64,000 nt of DNA from Trifolium pratense (GCF_020283565.1 NC_060061.1:5030010-5094009); one strand, 5' to 3'; positions 1 to 12,422 are shown, numbered from the stretch's first letter. Made by a program: numbers and translations. The notes: generated by a model not told the origin, from the sequence alone.

Positions 1-1128
1 TACTAATGGATTGTTGGGTTGGCCCCCCAAACAACTTTTTTTTTATTCTACATATAGATTTACTATATAATTTACTTTATTTTTTTATGAAAAATATAGC
101 ATATTTTTCTACGACATATAATAGAAAATAATTCAAAAGATTCACAAAACGCAAATAATGTAGATCTTAGTAAATAATAATAATTCAACATAGAACCAAA
201 TTACTTCACGTAAACTATTACAAAGAATTAGTTCATGATGGGCCTCCTTGATATACTAATATAAGTTTTTGGGCTTAGTTTGAGTAAGGCATGTATTTAA
301 TCAAATATTTGTGATATTTTCTTTTCCCACCCCCTCAAATTTCTCTAATTGTGCATAAAATTTCAGAAAATGTGTTTCGAACCTTTTTTTAATGTAAATT
401 TTACTAAAATGTACACCAAAAAAAAACTTTGGAAAATATTTTCCAAAATTTTCTACGTGTTTTGCAAAAGAAGAGATATTTGGAGGGTGGGAAGAGAAAC
501 CATCTTATTTTATGGCGTTGCACGGGTTTTGCAAACTCCTCGGCTATCAGCTATTATCACCTACTAGTAGCTGGATAATAAAGGTACTATTTTTCTAAAA
601 ATTGCTCTTCTAGCCTTTTATATTGCTTAAGTCACCTAAATTTACAAAATTACTCCTAGTTCATTTTATAATGTAGGTTCCAAAATTGTTACATTTTTGT
701 TTTAAAAGAATTTCAGAACGTATGTATCAAAAAAAAAAAAATCAGAACGTTTGTTCTGAAATGCTCTTCTTTTTTTAATAAGCAAATTTTTATTAAGAGG
801 AATAAATTCAAGGGCCTTATACCACAGAGGCAAGAAGAAACAAACAAAGCTATAAGCCTCCTGCATAAAACGGGTACACCGATGTTACTATGTTATTTCT
901 ATATAACACAATTTCGGAACATAACTACTGAAGTTGCTCCAATTCGGGTCATAGCAGACGAAGCTAATTGGCATTTTAGATACTAGGATAAAGGTGCCTT
1001 TATAGTTATGTTTGGATATAAATTCGTTGCAATGATGTACCAAAAAAAAATTGTTGCAATGTGGTGATTTTTTTTTAGATTGTTGTGTAGTTTCTTTTTT
1101 TTTTAAGGAAGATTGTTGTGTAATTGAA
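1..1128. other. intergenic, AT-rich
   Basis: No gene supported. A 72-codon frame at 349-567 has no recognisable family and lies in low-complexity DNA. Confidence 0.6.
769..1000 (-). mobile_element. possible LINE 3' end remnant
   Basis: On the minus strand the sequence reads CCTCTTAATAAAAATTTGCT and runs into a short A-run, a pattern usual at plant L1 3' ends. No protein remnant is visible. Weak call. Confidence 0.3.
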
Positions 1129-1137
1129 TTCCAACGA

Positions 1138-1293
1138 GAGGAGTGTTAGGACCACACTCTTTAACAAAATTTATATGGGTCCAATAAAATTTATATGGGT
1201 CCACATTTTTTTATGGGACCCATGTAAATTTTAATCAATAAAAAAGAGTATGTTGGAGTGTGTTTGTTAAAGAGTGTGTTGCTAGCATTATTC
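1138..1293. mobile_element. Mutator-like MITE, family 1 copy A
   Basis: About 156 bases, closely related to 9296-9459. The ends are GAGGAGTGTT and GTTGCTAGCATTATTC. It is flanked by TTCCAACGA (1129-1137) and TTCCAACAA (1294-1302), a 9-bp target duplication with one mismatch, typical of Mutator-like elements. The interior has ATATGGGTCC repeats. No coding capacity. Confidence 0.8.
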
Positions 1294-1977
1294 TTCCAAC
1301 AAAACATATCAACACTAACCAAAACATAACCAAGTTAAGAACTAAATGTTCAAAATTGAAATTTAGGCGAAAGTGAAAAATATAACACTAACCATTAATT
1401 ATTTACCATGACCGTTCTAAAAAAAAAAGTCATCGGCACTGTTTGGTAAGTCTAATAAGATAGCTCACAGCTTATTGAACTAGCTTATAAGCTTGTTTGA
1501 AAAAAATGTGAAGTGTTTGGTAACTAACGAGTTTCTCTAACTAGCTTATAGTTTTTTCATTTTATTCTATATTTACCCTCATTAATTTTATTTATTTATT
1601 TTTTAAAAATTATAATACCCACAAGAGTGCTCATTCAAGATTAATTATTCATTTTAATTTAAAAATTTTAAATAGGAAATTACCTACGATCTTGTTAAAT
1701 TTACCCAAAAATTAGGGAATAATTAGGCGGAATAATTATAGTGTTTGATTTGAATCATTTGATTTGATAAGCTTGCCGGTTTTTATTAAATTGAAATTTT
1801 AAAATTAAAATGAATAATTAATTAGAGAATAACTGTGAATTAATTACTATTTTATTCCATATCCCACGTTCCACGCTCCACGCTCCTTTACACTGTAATT
1901 TCCTTTTATACCCTCAGATAAAAAAATAAAAAATTCACAGTCTCGAAATCTCAATAAATTTCATTTAATTTCACACA

Positions 1978-1986
1978 CTATTTAAC
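1978..1986 (+). promoter_or_regulatory. possible TATA box of the SAUR-like gene
   Basis: CTATTTAAC lies about 100 bases before the start codon and is followed by a pyrimidine-rich leader. Position and composition suit a core promoter, but the surroundings are AT-rich, so chance occurrence is likely enough to keep confidence low. Confidence 0.3.
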
Positions 1987-2084
1987 TCAAAAAACCAAAA
2001 CCAAAACAAAACCATCTCTCGTATATCCTAACGCTCCCAAACCCAAACTCAAATCAAACTTCTCTCTCTCTAGATCCATTTTCA

Positions 2085-2582
2085 ATGGCAGGTACGATGA
2101 AGAAAGTCGACAAGATTCGTCAAATCGTTCGTTTGAAACAACTCATGACAAGGTGGAAACAAATCAGTCTCAGTCGTCGTTCGTTTCGTGCAGAACCTGA
2201 AGAAACAACAACAACAACAACAACCTCACCATGTGTTACTCCACGAAGACAACAACCACCTTCAGGTTTTGTTTTCGTTTATGTTGGATCAGAACGACAG
2301 CGTTTTACTATCCCTGCTAGGTTTCTTAACTTTCCTGTTTTCGCTGGTCTTCTCGATGTAACTGAGGAAGAGTTTGGTTTACGAGGTAACGGTGGTTTAG
2401 TTCTTCCTTGCCACGTGGATTTTTTCACGGAAATCGTTAAACGTCTTCACAAGAATGAAAATAAGTATGGGAAATTTTCGTTGGATGCGTTTGTTAAAAT
2501 GTTTTCTGACGTGGCGTTTTCTTGTAAAGAAAAAGAAAACGTCGTCGTTTTTGCTCCTTTGTTGCAGAAGGCTTTTGTTTAG
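2085..2582 (+). CDS. SAUR-like auxin-responsive family protein, single exon
   Basis: Intact intronless frame of 165 residues. After a basic N-terminus (KKVDKIRQIVRLKQLMTRW, residues about 6-25) and a Thr-rich linker (about 42-50) comes the SAUR core, about residues 60-125: FVFVYVGSERQRFTIPARFL, then NFPVFAGLLDVTEEEFG and a Gly-rich turn leading to LVLPCHVDFF. This order (V-Y-V-G, R-F-x-I-P, N-x-P-x-F, E-E-F-G, L-P-C) is the family signature. SAURs are small, short-lived proteins; characterised members inhibit PP2C.D phosphatases and promote cell expansion. Lack of introns is usual for the family, and the long N- and C-terminal extensions fit the longer SAUR clade. The first ATG follows a CT-rich leader (2061-2070). 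No close neighbour gene. Which SAUR it is cannot be told by eye. Confidence 0.9.
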   Translation: MAGTMKKVDKIRQIVRLKQLMTRWKQISLSRRSFRAEPEETTTTTTTSPCVTPRRQQPPSGFVFVYVGSERQRFTIPARFLNFPVFAGLLDVTEEEFGLRGNGGLVLPCHVDFFTEIVKRLHKNENKYGKFSLDAFVKMFSDVAFSCKEKENVVVFAPLLQKAFV

Positions 2583-3872
2583 TGTTTTTGGGTTTGTAAA
2601 GGGAAAGAAACAAGGAAAGTCTCTTTTTTTTTTTCTGTTTTTTTTTTTAATTGGGATTTAATCGTCCTTGAATCCATGTACTAAATTTTTTAGTGATGGG
2701 TTATCAATGTGATGATGTAGTTTGAACTTTTCTTTTAGGGTTTGTTTTTTTTTCTAGTTTGGGTATATCTTTTACTATTTGTTAAGATTGATACCCAATT
2801 TCCTATTTTTCTGCCGATTAATGATGATCGAATTTTAATGATCAGTGACAAATTGTAGTATTATTGTTGGCAGTTTTTTTAAAAAAATTTGTTAAAATTG
2901 TTGGCAGCAGTGATAACTCTAGATCTGTGTTTTTATATTTGTTTAATTAATTAATTGCTAGTACTAATACTGTTAGTTCAAAACAATATTAATAGTCTTT
3001 TTTTTCATCATTTATTAAAATAATTAGTATTAATTAATTCAATAATTATGGTTTACCATTGATAGAATCATGATTTAGCATATGTGATCATATTATGAGA
3101 AAAAGTTAATTTCTTAAATTTATTAAATATGGATCAGTATCACATAGTAATATTTTTTATAAAAATATCGAAGATAGTATTATATATGCATTGTCTAAAT
3201 TTAAATTCAAAATTTTGTATTTATTTATTTTAAATTTTTTGAATAAGTAAAATTAGTCATCCAAATTAACATTAGATATAATCGAACCTAAAATATTAAA
3301 CTTGAGCATACTCTCAAGTTCCGATTCAATATCACTTGACTAACCCAAATGGCTCCATATTAGTTTCAATTACTTTCACTCAAGTTAGGTTAATTTTTTA
3401 CACCTAAATTTTTACTATTCTGATGTGCAAATATCAGTGGTTATTCTTACTTAATTCGGTTGCATACTAAAAAAACCGGTAGAACGGTTCGTAGTCCCTA
3501 GAGTTATCTAATGGTAACTAAATAGTAGCGGCCATGAACAATCTTCCAAGTTCCAATCCATTGATCAAAAAGTTGACTATAGAGAATTTAAATTTTGTAC
3601 TTGTCAAAGTCACCGTATGAACACAATTGGTCTCTATCCAATTACATTGAGTGTAGGGACTATTAATTGCAATCAATCCATGGAGTTGAGATTCCATTTC
3701 GGAAAAGAGTTTGGAGCTAGCCTCCATTTGTTTAGAGATATTAACACAAAAAGTATATCATAGGTTACTATCATTATTTTATTTTTTAAATTTTATTTTT
3801 ATATATTTTTATCATATTTTAAATATGAAATTTCTATGCTAATTTAGTGGGCTACTATTAATGGTCAGTAAA
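2583..3872. other. intergenic, 3' of the SAUR-like gene
   Basis: T-rich presumptive 3' UTR to about 2800, then AT-rich DNA in which I see nothing further. Confidence 0.6.
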
Positions 3873-3874
3873 TA

Positions 3875-4133
3875 CTCCCTCCGTCCTAAAAAGAATGACC
3901 CAGTTGACCGAAACATGCATGTCAATGCATAACTTTGGCGACTAATATCTTTAATTGTATAATAGTAAAAATTATAAAAAATTGATATTTTGAAAATACT
4001 CATCGAGACGAATCTAACAACATCTTATATGTTAATATTTATTTTTATTTATTAGTAGAAAAATATGGTCAAAACAATATATATGAATAGTGCATATATT
4101 CAAAATGGGTCATTCTTTTTGGGACGGAGGGAG
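3875..4133. mobile_element. Stowaway-type MITE, family 3 copy A
   Basis: Ends CTCCCTCCGTCC and GGACGGAGGGAG flanked by TA on both sides, the Stowaway (Tc1/mariner) signature. The inverted repeats extend about 30 bases. The interior is shared with 10377-10634. Confidence 0.88.
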
Positions 4134-4135
4134 TA

Positions 4136-6792
4136 TGTGAAACACGCAAATCAATTTTTTTTATATATGATTTAATTCGCCCTAATTAATATGATTTTGA
4201 AAGTAAAAGTCATGAATCTCCATGGCTTGAATGTTACGTAATCAAACACATTCTATAATGATGATCAAATATTTGAGATTTCGAGTTTTAATTTTGTTGA
4301 AGTCGTGATGTCAATTATTAAAAAAAAAAAAACGCGATGTCAATCAATCACTTTTAGTTTTTTTCGATTGTTTGAATTGTAGTTATTTTTACCTGCGGGT
4401 CAGGCAAGTGCTTTTTGCACCTACTTGTGTCTAACTTATGTAAAAAAAATAAAAATATGTTTTATATTATGATCAGTTTGTTAATAAAAGATTTTTGCTC
4501 TTAAAAAAAAATATGTGCTTTATGTTATGATGAGTCTGTTAATATTTTTTTTTGTTGCTACTAAAAAATTAAGGATATTATTTGTATTATGAAAAGTTCA
4601 CACAAAAACTCATGTATCCTCTTTAATATAGAATATAAAAATAATTACACTCGACTCCTTTGTCCTCTAACCTTTATGTTTCAAAACTAGAGGAAGATGT
4701 TTATTGTAGTAGGTAATCGAATCAAAATTAATCTTCGAGCAACTAGAGCCACTTCAAATTTTTTTATAAAGCTACACAATGGTACTCATTGTCAATATTC
4801 TTGTTCTATATAGTCACATAAATATTATATGTATTTGTATCCAATAATAAAGAAAGTTTCTAAATCTATTTTCAGGTAGAATTTTAGCAAAAGGAATCTC
4901 ACCTTTAAGTTATTTTTCTAATACTCTAATTGCATCTTTACCTGGCCTATTTAACTTTACTCTCAAACCTTAGATTCCACAGATGTAAACAAAATCACCG
5001 CTATTATTTTTTTCTTTTTTGTTTGATATGAAAGAAAATGTTGGGCATGTGTCAATTTTGCCTTGAGAGATTCCACTGATTTTTCTTGTTTTGAAAAGAA
5101 ACAAAAAAGTTATTATATGCTTTGCTCCCAAACTTAAAATTGAAATTTTGTCACATGAGTGCGATGATGAATTTGTGATGAGATTCTCGTTCTTTTGTTT
5201 GGCTCTTGACATATTTTTGCAAAATAGTGGCATGGATTGTGATGCAATTTTGATTCGAAATTGAGTCCATGAAATTTTCTATGTGATGGGACCTGTAATT
5301 ATTGCTCATGCATTAGTTATTGATTCTTTTTTCTGGTCTTGTATGATCCATGATTAATGATTACTATTATGAATCAACAAGTTGGAGAGCATATACTGTT
5401 TGAGGAATGAGAATAACGTACGGGGCATGTTACAATCCTAACGTGGCTTTGAATCATGCAATAATGCATACTTTTATAAAATTATAAGTAAAAATTCTGC
5501 GGAATTTTATAATTAAAAATAGTTATCTGTTGATTAATAATTAATCTAGAATACTAAATCAAGAATTCAAGATAATAGTAGCAATGAATTATTAATTTTT
5601 TAAATCTAATATCCCGTCTAATTTTATTTCTGCTCCCTATTTGGTTTCGTGCTCATACAAGAGTTTACCGGGTCGTGTTTGTGATATGTGCGCATTTATG
5701 TCTATTTTTTTTGGTCAAGTAGCTTAGTAACTAAAAATTCTATTCTTAAGATGGATAAGTGAGATGATCGAAATTCGAATATCGGACTCTACATATATAA
5801 TATAATATTTCTACCAACTAAGTTAAAAGCTCACGGTACTACATCTATTTTTTTTTTTTAAACCACTTTTGTATTTAGATTGTACTATTATACAGCTGTT
5901 TCAATTCATTACATGGTTTTACCGAGTTTAGTTTTGACTTTTGACCTCCTAATATTTGCTTTTATTTTTAGTTTAATATATTTAGGAAGTTACATTGGTT
6001 TGCACTTTGCACCCTTTTGCTTTAAAAAATACTATAACATATTTTCTTTTTTTTAAGGAAAAACTATAACATATTATTGTGTGTTTTAATATATATGCTT
6101 AATTTACTCTTACACTTTAATGTTAATTAAAAATGAAAAAACCGCAACTTAAAAAAAAATATAAATAACCTAATGACTACCAATTTAAAAACACATACAG
6201 GGATTGAACAACTTTATCTTGCTCTTCAAGAATAATTTTGTGACGGAGAATTAACAACATAAATGTATAACCCTCTAACAAGAAAAGAAACGTTATCTTT
6301 TAGCATAAATCATGAAATCACATCTTGGAAATATTAGTACATGTCATTTTAATGGAAAAATTGCCAACTTCAAAGTTCAACACCGTCCATGTACAATTCT
6401 CTGTCTTTTTAGACGGAAAAATTAACAAATCATTAATAATTTATATATATAAAGTAGAAGATTAGAGTTTAAACTCCGATTATGACTTCAGACCTAATAA
6501 TTTTAATATTAGGTAAACTAAAATTTGTGGACTTTTCCGTCCATTTCTATATTTTTCATTGACAGACTCACTTATTTATTGGTTTTCTTCGTTAATATAA
6601 ATATATAAAATTTGATGAAGTATAACTACTATTTGCTAAAATTATAGTAATAATAATTAAAAAATAACAAATAAATTACAATTAATTCTTATAGTACTAT
6701 ATTTGGTTTAATTTGCGTTTGATTTATCACATTCGGCCAAAACAATTTTACTATAAGAATTTTTGTTTCATGCTGGACATTCGTTGAATGGG
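4136..6792. other. intergenic, AT-rich
   Basis: Apart from the degenerate SINE-like repeat at 5707-5840, nothing recognisable. 4390-4500 shares TAACTTATGTAAAAAAAATA and GTTTGTTAATAAAA with 51680-51730, an unclassified dispersed repeat. Confidence 0.55.
5707..5840 (+). mobile_element. degenerate SINE-like repeat
   Basis: TGGTCAAGTAGCTTAGTAAC at the left, a weak box B (GAAATTCGAATATC) about 70 bases later and CCAACTAAGTTAAAAGCTCA at the right follow the layout of a common legume tRNA-like repeat, with many mutations. Confidence 0.5.
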
Positions 6793-6800
6793 ATTTCATT

Positions 6801-7219
6801 TAGGGATGGCAATGGGCGCCCATGGGTGCGGGTTTGAGTGATACCAAACCCACACCCGAAATCAACACCCAAACCCAAACCCAAACCCAAATCTGTTCGG
6901 GTGGCAAAACCACACCCACGCCCACACCCATTGGGTTCGGGTTTTTTACACCCAAACCCAAACTCACAACACATTTTGTACTACTTTGCAAATTTAAGCA
7001 AAACAAGGTAAATTTAAGCAAAAACAATGGAATTTAAACATATTGTCAATCACTTAGCAAAAACATAGGTTTAAAATTATAAGGGAATTTAAAATTACAA
7101 AATAGTCTTTCAAGAAATTAAATTACAACTAAACCAAAATTAAGTTCTTCCAACTTTCAAGCAAAATTCAAACACAATTTTGGTTTGTGGTTTGTGAAAA
7201 ACCTAATTTTACTTTTACA

Positions 7220-7291
<72 letters not shown>

Positions 7292-7489
7292 GGGGTATTT
7301 AGGTAATTTTAACATGTTTCGGGTGGGTGTATGGGTTTCGGGTGTGGGTTTGAGTGATACCAAACCCACACCCATATTTTCGGGTGTCACCCAAACCCAA
7401 ACCCAAACCCAGTCAATTCGGGTTACGCCCGTTGACTTGGGTTTGGGTTCGGGTGGGTCTCACGAGTTTGGGTTTTTCTGCCATCCCTA
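6801..7489. mobile_element. non-autonomous hAT-type element with G-rich foldback arms and an AT core
   Basis: TAGGGATGGCA at the left and TGCCATCCCTA at the right are perfect inverted ends. A perfect 8-bp target duplication ATTTCATT flanks them (6793-6800, 7490-7497), the hAT signature. Both arms are built of CCCAAA/CCCACA-type short repeats in mirror arrangement around an AT microsatellite (7221-7288). Apparent long frames here are repeat artefacts. Confidence 0.92.
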
Positions 7490-7497
7490 ATTTCATT

Positions 7498-8628
7498 TTC
7501 ATCACCAAAATAGAGATAGGATTAACAGATAACGATGGATTATAATTTAAGAAATTAATTTTCAGTTAATCAAACTTGATAATATAAAAATTTGTTGACT
7601 TTTAGTCCCTAATATATATTTTTAGCACTATACTAGTATAGTACTAGAGTAACCTTAGAATATTTCTGATGTAGTTAATGATGTGTACCCTCCGAGTTAG
7701 TCGTGGCACTTTGAATTTCTAATTAGGTTTACATAAGCTCAGAGGATAATACTAATACTATATATATATATTCTGTGGTTGATAATGCTCTTGAATATGA
7801 TGCATGCGCCATGGTAACGATTAATTAGCGAATATATACAAGTTTATAAATAAAATATCTTAGACCACAACAGTGACATGATAATTAAGATATGATAATT
7901 TTTTTTGACAATTAATAAAAACGGCATACAGCAATATTCAGCAATCAAGAATCAATGCGTGTCTGTGTGCATGAATAATGCAATATGTGTAAAATAACTT
8001 TTTTTTAGTACATTGTATACTAACGTTACATAACGATTAAACTTGAGATAAAATGAGATTTACATGTATTTTTAGCAAGAGATCGCATGATTGTATTAAA
8101 AATATTCTTAACCCTCTTCATGTGTGACATTAATTTATCATCTTTTACTACACGGTTAGAATCAGGATTTACCTTATCCCAACATCTGCGTTACAAGTAA
8201 ATTAAAATTGAAAAAGAATGATAAAGTTTGTGCACGGCAGGACAGGGCAGAATACAGGGACAGCCGTAGTACTTTTCCGTATGCATGCGGATACTGAAAA
8301 AGGTCCCCTTCTCTCCTCAGTCCTCACATGGATTCATCATCAATGAAATAAATCAAATGGACCATTCTGCATTCAATCTCATTTTATTTTCTTGGACTTT
8401 TCCAAAATAGTGATAATATTAATAACTTTATAAAATCATTTATGCTTTGATTGGAAGAGAAAGGAAAGAAGTAAAGAAAATGAGAGGAAAGAATGATGAA
8501 GGAATGAATGTCAGTAGAAATTGAATTGTTTGGTTTGAGTTAAAGTGAATAGAAAGTAAGAGGAAAGAAACATATATTATTTAGTAAATGACACAAATAC
8601 CACTATATTAAAATATAATATTTTACTA
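7498..8628. other. intergenic
   Basis: No gene, RNA or transposon end recognised. Confidence 0.55.
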
Positions 8629-8637
8629 TATAATATA

Positions 8638-8814
8638 GGAGAATGTTAACTTGTGCCCTAAAGGTACATGTTAAGAAAGTAAAAATAGAAATTATTAAAT
8701 GCTAATTTGTGCATTTTGACTTTTGAAGCATTAAATTTCTTGTATCATTAAATGTTAAATCTCTATTTTGGTATATCTTAACATGTGCCCTAAGGACACA
8801 TGTTAACAAGACCC
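8638..8814. mobile_element. Mutator-like MITE, family 2 copy A
   Basis: 177 bases. Inverted ends centred on GTTAACTTGTGCCCTAAAGG at the left and its near complement at the right, flanked by a perfect 9-bp duplication TATAATATA (8629-8637, 8815-8823). Non-coding. Confidence 0.88.
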
Positions 8815-8825
8815 TATAATATATA

Positions 8826-9116
8826 TACTTCATCTGTCCCATATTTATAAGTAAAAAAAAATCATTTTTTCATCTTCCAAATTATAAACAAAAAAAAATA
8901 ACTTTTATCATTTTCAAGATAAACATTTACTTAATTTACTCATTCTCTTCTTTTTCCCATAATCAATAATCAATAAAAATTGTTTTTACATCTTTCCATA
9001 AAACTTATTTCAACAAACACACAAAAAGTCAACCTTAAAATTATCACATTTTACTTTTGTTAATAAGTGTGAAAATAATTTATTTATTTTTCTTATATTA
9101 TGCCAGGGAGGAAGTA
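8826..9116. mobile_element. Stowaway-like MITE
   Basis: The left end TACTTCATCTGTCCCATATT and right end ATTATGCCAGGGAGGAAGTA are imperfect inverted repeats bounded by TA. It starts 12 bases after the family 2 MITE at 8638-8814. Confidence 0.65.
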
Positions 9117-9295
9117 TTATATATAAAAATGTTGCCTGACCATTTTAAAATAGAAAGAGAGAGGCCTATTGGACCCCACAAACGTTTGGAGAAAAAAATA
9201 TATAGTTGTTCCAAAAAAATCCAAAGCAAGGGCTATTTGGTCTTTTTATCTAATTGAATGGCTATTTCATGTTTTCCTCTCAAATTTGGACGGAA

Positions 9296-9459
9296 GAGGA
9301 GTGCTAGCAACACACTCTAACACACTATCTTCTATTGGTTAAAATTTATATGGGTCCCATAAAAGTTATATGGGTCCACATTTTTTTATGGGACCCATGT
9401 GAATTTCAATCAATAAAAGAGAGTGTGTTTGTTAAAGAGTGTGTTGCTAGCATTATTCT
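9296..9459. mobile_element. Mutator-like MITE, family 1 copy B
   Basis: About 164 bases with terminal inverted repeats GAGGAGTGCTAGCAACAC and the complement of GTGTTGCTAGCATTATTC (three mismatches in 18). Flanked by a perfect 9-bp duplication TGGACGGAA (9287-9295 and 9460-9468). Same family as 1138-1293. Confidence 0.88.
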
Positions 9460-9698
9460 TGGACGGAAAGGTTTCAGAGGTGGGGACCACCAAAATTGTG
9501 CTTTCTTTCCTCTATGATGCAACAACCAAACGATGGAAGCACATATATCTATAAACTTTCCATCCTCTCTACAATCCATCCCTCCACTTTCACTTGAAAC
9601 AAACGATACCTAATTTTTTTGTTACTTTAGTAATTTTATACTCTCTTTTATCATAAGAAATTTTTTCAATTCACTTTTTAATTATTATTTTTTGAGTC

Positions 9699-9847
9699 AT
9701 GTTAAACGGTGTACCCGATACACTTGTTAAGCATACCCAATGATAAAAATAATTTTTTACACTTTCAATACATTAAATACATGAGTTTTAAAACAATATT
9801 TTCTTATTTATATGCTTAACCAGTACATCGGGTATACTATTTAACAT
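9699..9847. mobile_element. short MITE with 35-bp inverted ends
   Basis: The left end ATGTTAAACGGTGTACCCGA is mirrored at the right by TCGGGTATACTATTTAACAT, and the similarity continues inward (GTTAAGCATAC against TATGCTTAAC). Total about 149 bases. No clear target duplication. 11872-12034 may be a distant relative. Confidence 0.65.
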
Positions 9848-10376
9848 TTTCTTTATTTTTTTCATTGTTGGAAAGCATTTCATTTATGGGGTTAACCAAA
9901 CACTAACCTAGATAGTCCTAGTCAAAAGTAATAATGAAAGTAAAAAATAGTCCTCCAACATTTCCCTGTTTAGCATAGCATAGCAGAGTAAAGTTTTGTT
10001 TTGTGAGTGATTCCTTGACATGGCTTTTGATGCAGATTACTAGTCACCAAACCACTCACAAGTTGTACGGAGATTGAGAATTGGGACAATAGTTGTGGAG
10101 ACCCGTGATTTCTTCATTCCATCCACTCTCTCTAGTTGAAAAAGTTACTTTCCGTTACTTTAACCTTCCTTTTCTCTTTCGTAAGTTACGGGTCCTTGGC
10201 CGCTAATTACTCTGCCACAGCCCCTTTTACCGTGTCAACACTTTGGAAAACTAAATACTACTATAATTTTTTTCAAACAAAGAATTTACCTGAACTTTAA
10301 ATTATTACACAATTAACAAGAAATTTAATAAAAAAAGAAAATATTAACAAGTGTTCTAACTTATAAGTTTAGTAAT

Positions 10377-10634
10377 CCCTCTTTCCTAAAATATAGGAGT
10401 TAATTACCGCTATACGCACACTAATGAATAACTTTGATTACAAATATTTTTAATTATGCATTAGTAAAAATTATAGAAATTTAATATTTTGAAAATACTC
10501 GTCGAAACAAACCAAACAAGATTTTATATGATAATATTTACATTTATAAACTTTTAGAAAAATATAGTCAAAACAAGACATATGAATAGTGCATTTAGTC
10601 AAATGAGGTTTTATAAAATGGGACGGAGAGAGTA
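10377..10634. mobile_element. Stowaway-type MITE, family 3 copy B, diverged
   Basis: The interior (GAAAATACTCGTCGAAAC, then AAAATATAGTCAAAACAAG, then GAATAGTGCAT) matches 3875-4133. The ends are mutated (TCCCTCTTTCC on the left, GGACGGAGAGAG on the right). Confidence 0.75.
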
Positions 10635-10840
10635 GTACTTCTGTAATCAAAATATTAATAAGTGTTAGAAAATTGTAATTTTTTTTGGGAGATTTTCTTA
10701 TAATATTATAAACATGCATTCAATCATTGAAAAACATGAAAGTAAGCGATAGTTGATTTAAAAGTAGGGATAAAAAGTTATGATAGAAAATTTTTGAGGA
10801 CCAAAAATTGCCGAAAATTTTTATAGGACTAAAAACAAAA

Positions 10841-11018
10841 GAGTCGTGTTAACTTGTGCCCTAAGGGCACATGTTAAGCTATCTAAAAATAGAAATATAG
10901 CATTTAATAATATAAAAAATTTAATGTTTAGATAATTGAATACACCCCAAGTTCAATAATTTTTTTCCATATTTATCTTCTTAACATGTGCCCTTAAGGG
11001 CACAAGTTAACATTCTTC
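10841..11018. mobile_element. Mutator-like MITE, family 2 copy B
   Basis: 178 bases, same inverted ends (GTTAACTTGTGCCCTAAGGG) as 8638-8814, flanked by a perfect 9-bp duplication AAAACAAAA (10832-10840, 11019-11027). Non-coding. Confidence 0.88.
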
Positions 11019-11225
11019 AAAACAAAATTCAAAATATTTTTTTTAATCAAACAGTTTTTTTTTTACAACAATACTATATAAATATTTTATAATTTAGTTC
11101 ATTGTTTCTTTAAAATTTTAGTCACACCAAAATTTTAGGTATGAATCCGTCTTTGTGCGTATGGAGAAAATTCAGTTGGGAGACGAGAATCCACCTCATG
11201 TAACCTAAAAAAATACTATTATTTT

Positions 11226-11400
11226 CTCCGTCCCAAATTAAGTGACACATTTGAATTTTTAACGCATGCCGATGCATATAATTTTGAAGATTAATATTTT
11301 TAATTATATATTAATTAGAACTAAAAAATTTAATATTATAAAAATACTTACGAATCCAAGCATACTAGAATACTAGTATCTTATAATCTAATACGAGTAC
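11226..11400. mobile_element. truncated Stowaway-type MITE, family 3
   Basis: The left end TCTCCGTCCCAAATTAAG and interior GATTAATATTTTTAATTATA with AAAATACTTACGAATCC follow copy A. The right half, including the second terminal repeat, is missing. Confidence 0.55.
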
Positions 11401-12050
11401 TTCTGAACAGTACCCAACAGTTTAACGCGGTAATAAAAAACAAAAAATAAAACTCATATCATAGTCATAACATGCAGAAGGGACAATATTCTCAACTTCA
11501 ACTCAACTGAATAAGCACGGAGCATACAGGAAGCAGAGGTTTGTGTCGGGTAAAACATGGAATACTAACACGCGTACCAAGTACAGATACGTTCTGGTCA
11601 GTGGATCAAACATGTCAGAATACAAAAGCGTAGACCCACTGTATCATTGATGCGTGTGCTGTACGTGCACAGTACCGGCGGAACGTTTAAAATACACATA
11701 ACTCTGCGCGTGATGCTAGCAGAGCTGAATCAGAGAACAAGTGGTCTGGAACGGCGATATGTAACCCTTGGCCGTTTTTAGTTTTTACAGTTTGACACTT
11801 GACCACCTACTCATGATTAAATCAAACGGTGGATCCCAACAGGAATTAATAGAAAAAAAACTTCATTAGAAATATTAAACAGTGTCACTAGTTATTAATA
11901 ACAAAATTTTATTTTAGAACTTGTATATTTAACATCTTAAAAGCATAAAAAGTTTCTTTATAAGCATTAGTTTTATATTTTATTTGTATTTTTAGTATAC
12001 TTGACAAATGTACCGGAGACATTGTTTAGTATGAATTATTTATTTATTAT

Positions 12051-12184
12051 TCTCTCTGATCCTAATTATAAAAAATGATTAACTTTTTAGATATATTCAA
12101 AATTTGATATGTATAGACTAAATACATCAAAATTTCAATATATCTATATAAAATACATTTTTTCTTATAATTAGAAGTAGAGCA
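12051..12184. mobile_element. small Stowaway-like MITE
   Basis: TCTCTCTGATCCTAATTATA at the left pairs imperfectly with TATAATTAGAAGTAGAGCA at the right, giving a 134-base foldback with an AT-rich interior. Confidence 0.5.
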
Positions 12185-12422
12185 AGCATGTATATATTTT
12201 ATTTGAGTCATACACTCATACTTCCTTTTAGAAAATGTGAGCCCAAATGTTGTGGAGAGAGCAAAATCCTAAATAATGTAGAACATGAGTACTAAAATTT
12301 TAAAATAAAGGTTTTTGGTGTAAACTGGGTATCCTATACGCGCAACTGTAGAGACTAATCCCTCGAGTCTTATGGAACTCAAGTGAGTGACAAACTTTTC
12401 CTAAAAAAGGGAGAGAAGACAA

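Noticed and set aside
349..567. 72-codon frame near the left edge
   Set aside because: Lys/Phe-rich translation of AT-rich DNA with no family features.
6768..7545. Frames rich in Gly-Val-Trp or Thr-Gln-Pro repeats
   Set aside because: They are translations of the short degenerate repeats in the hAT element arms.
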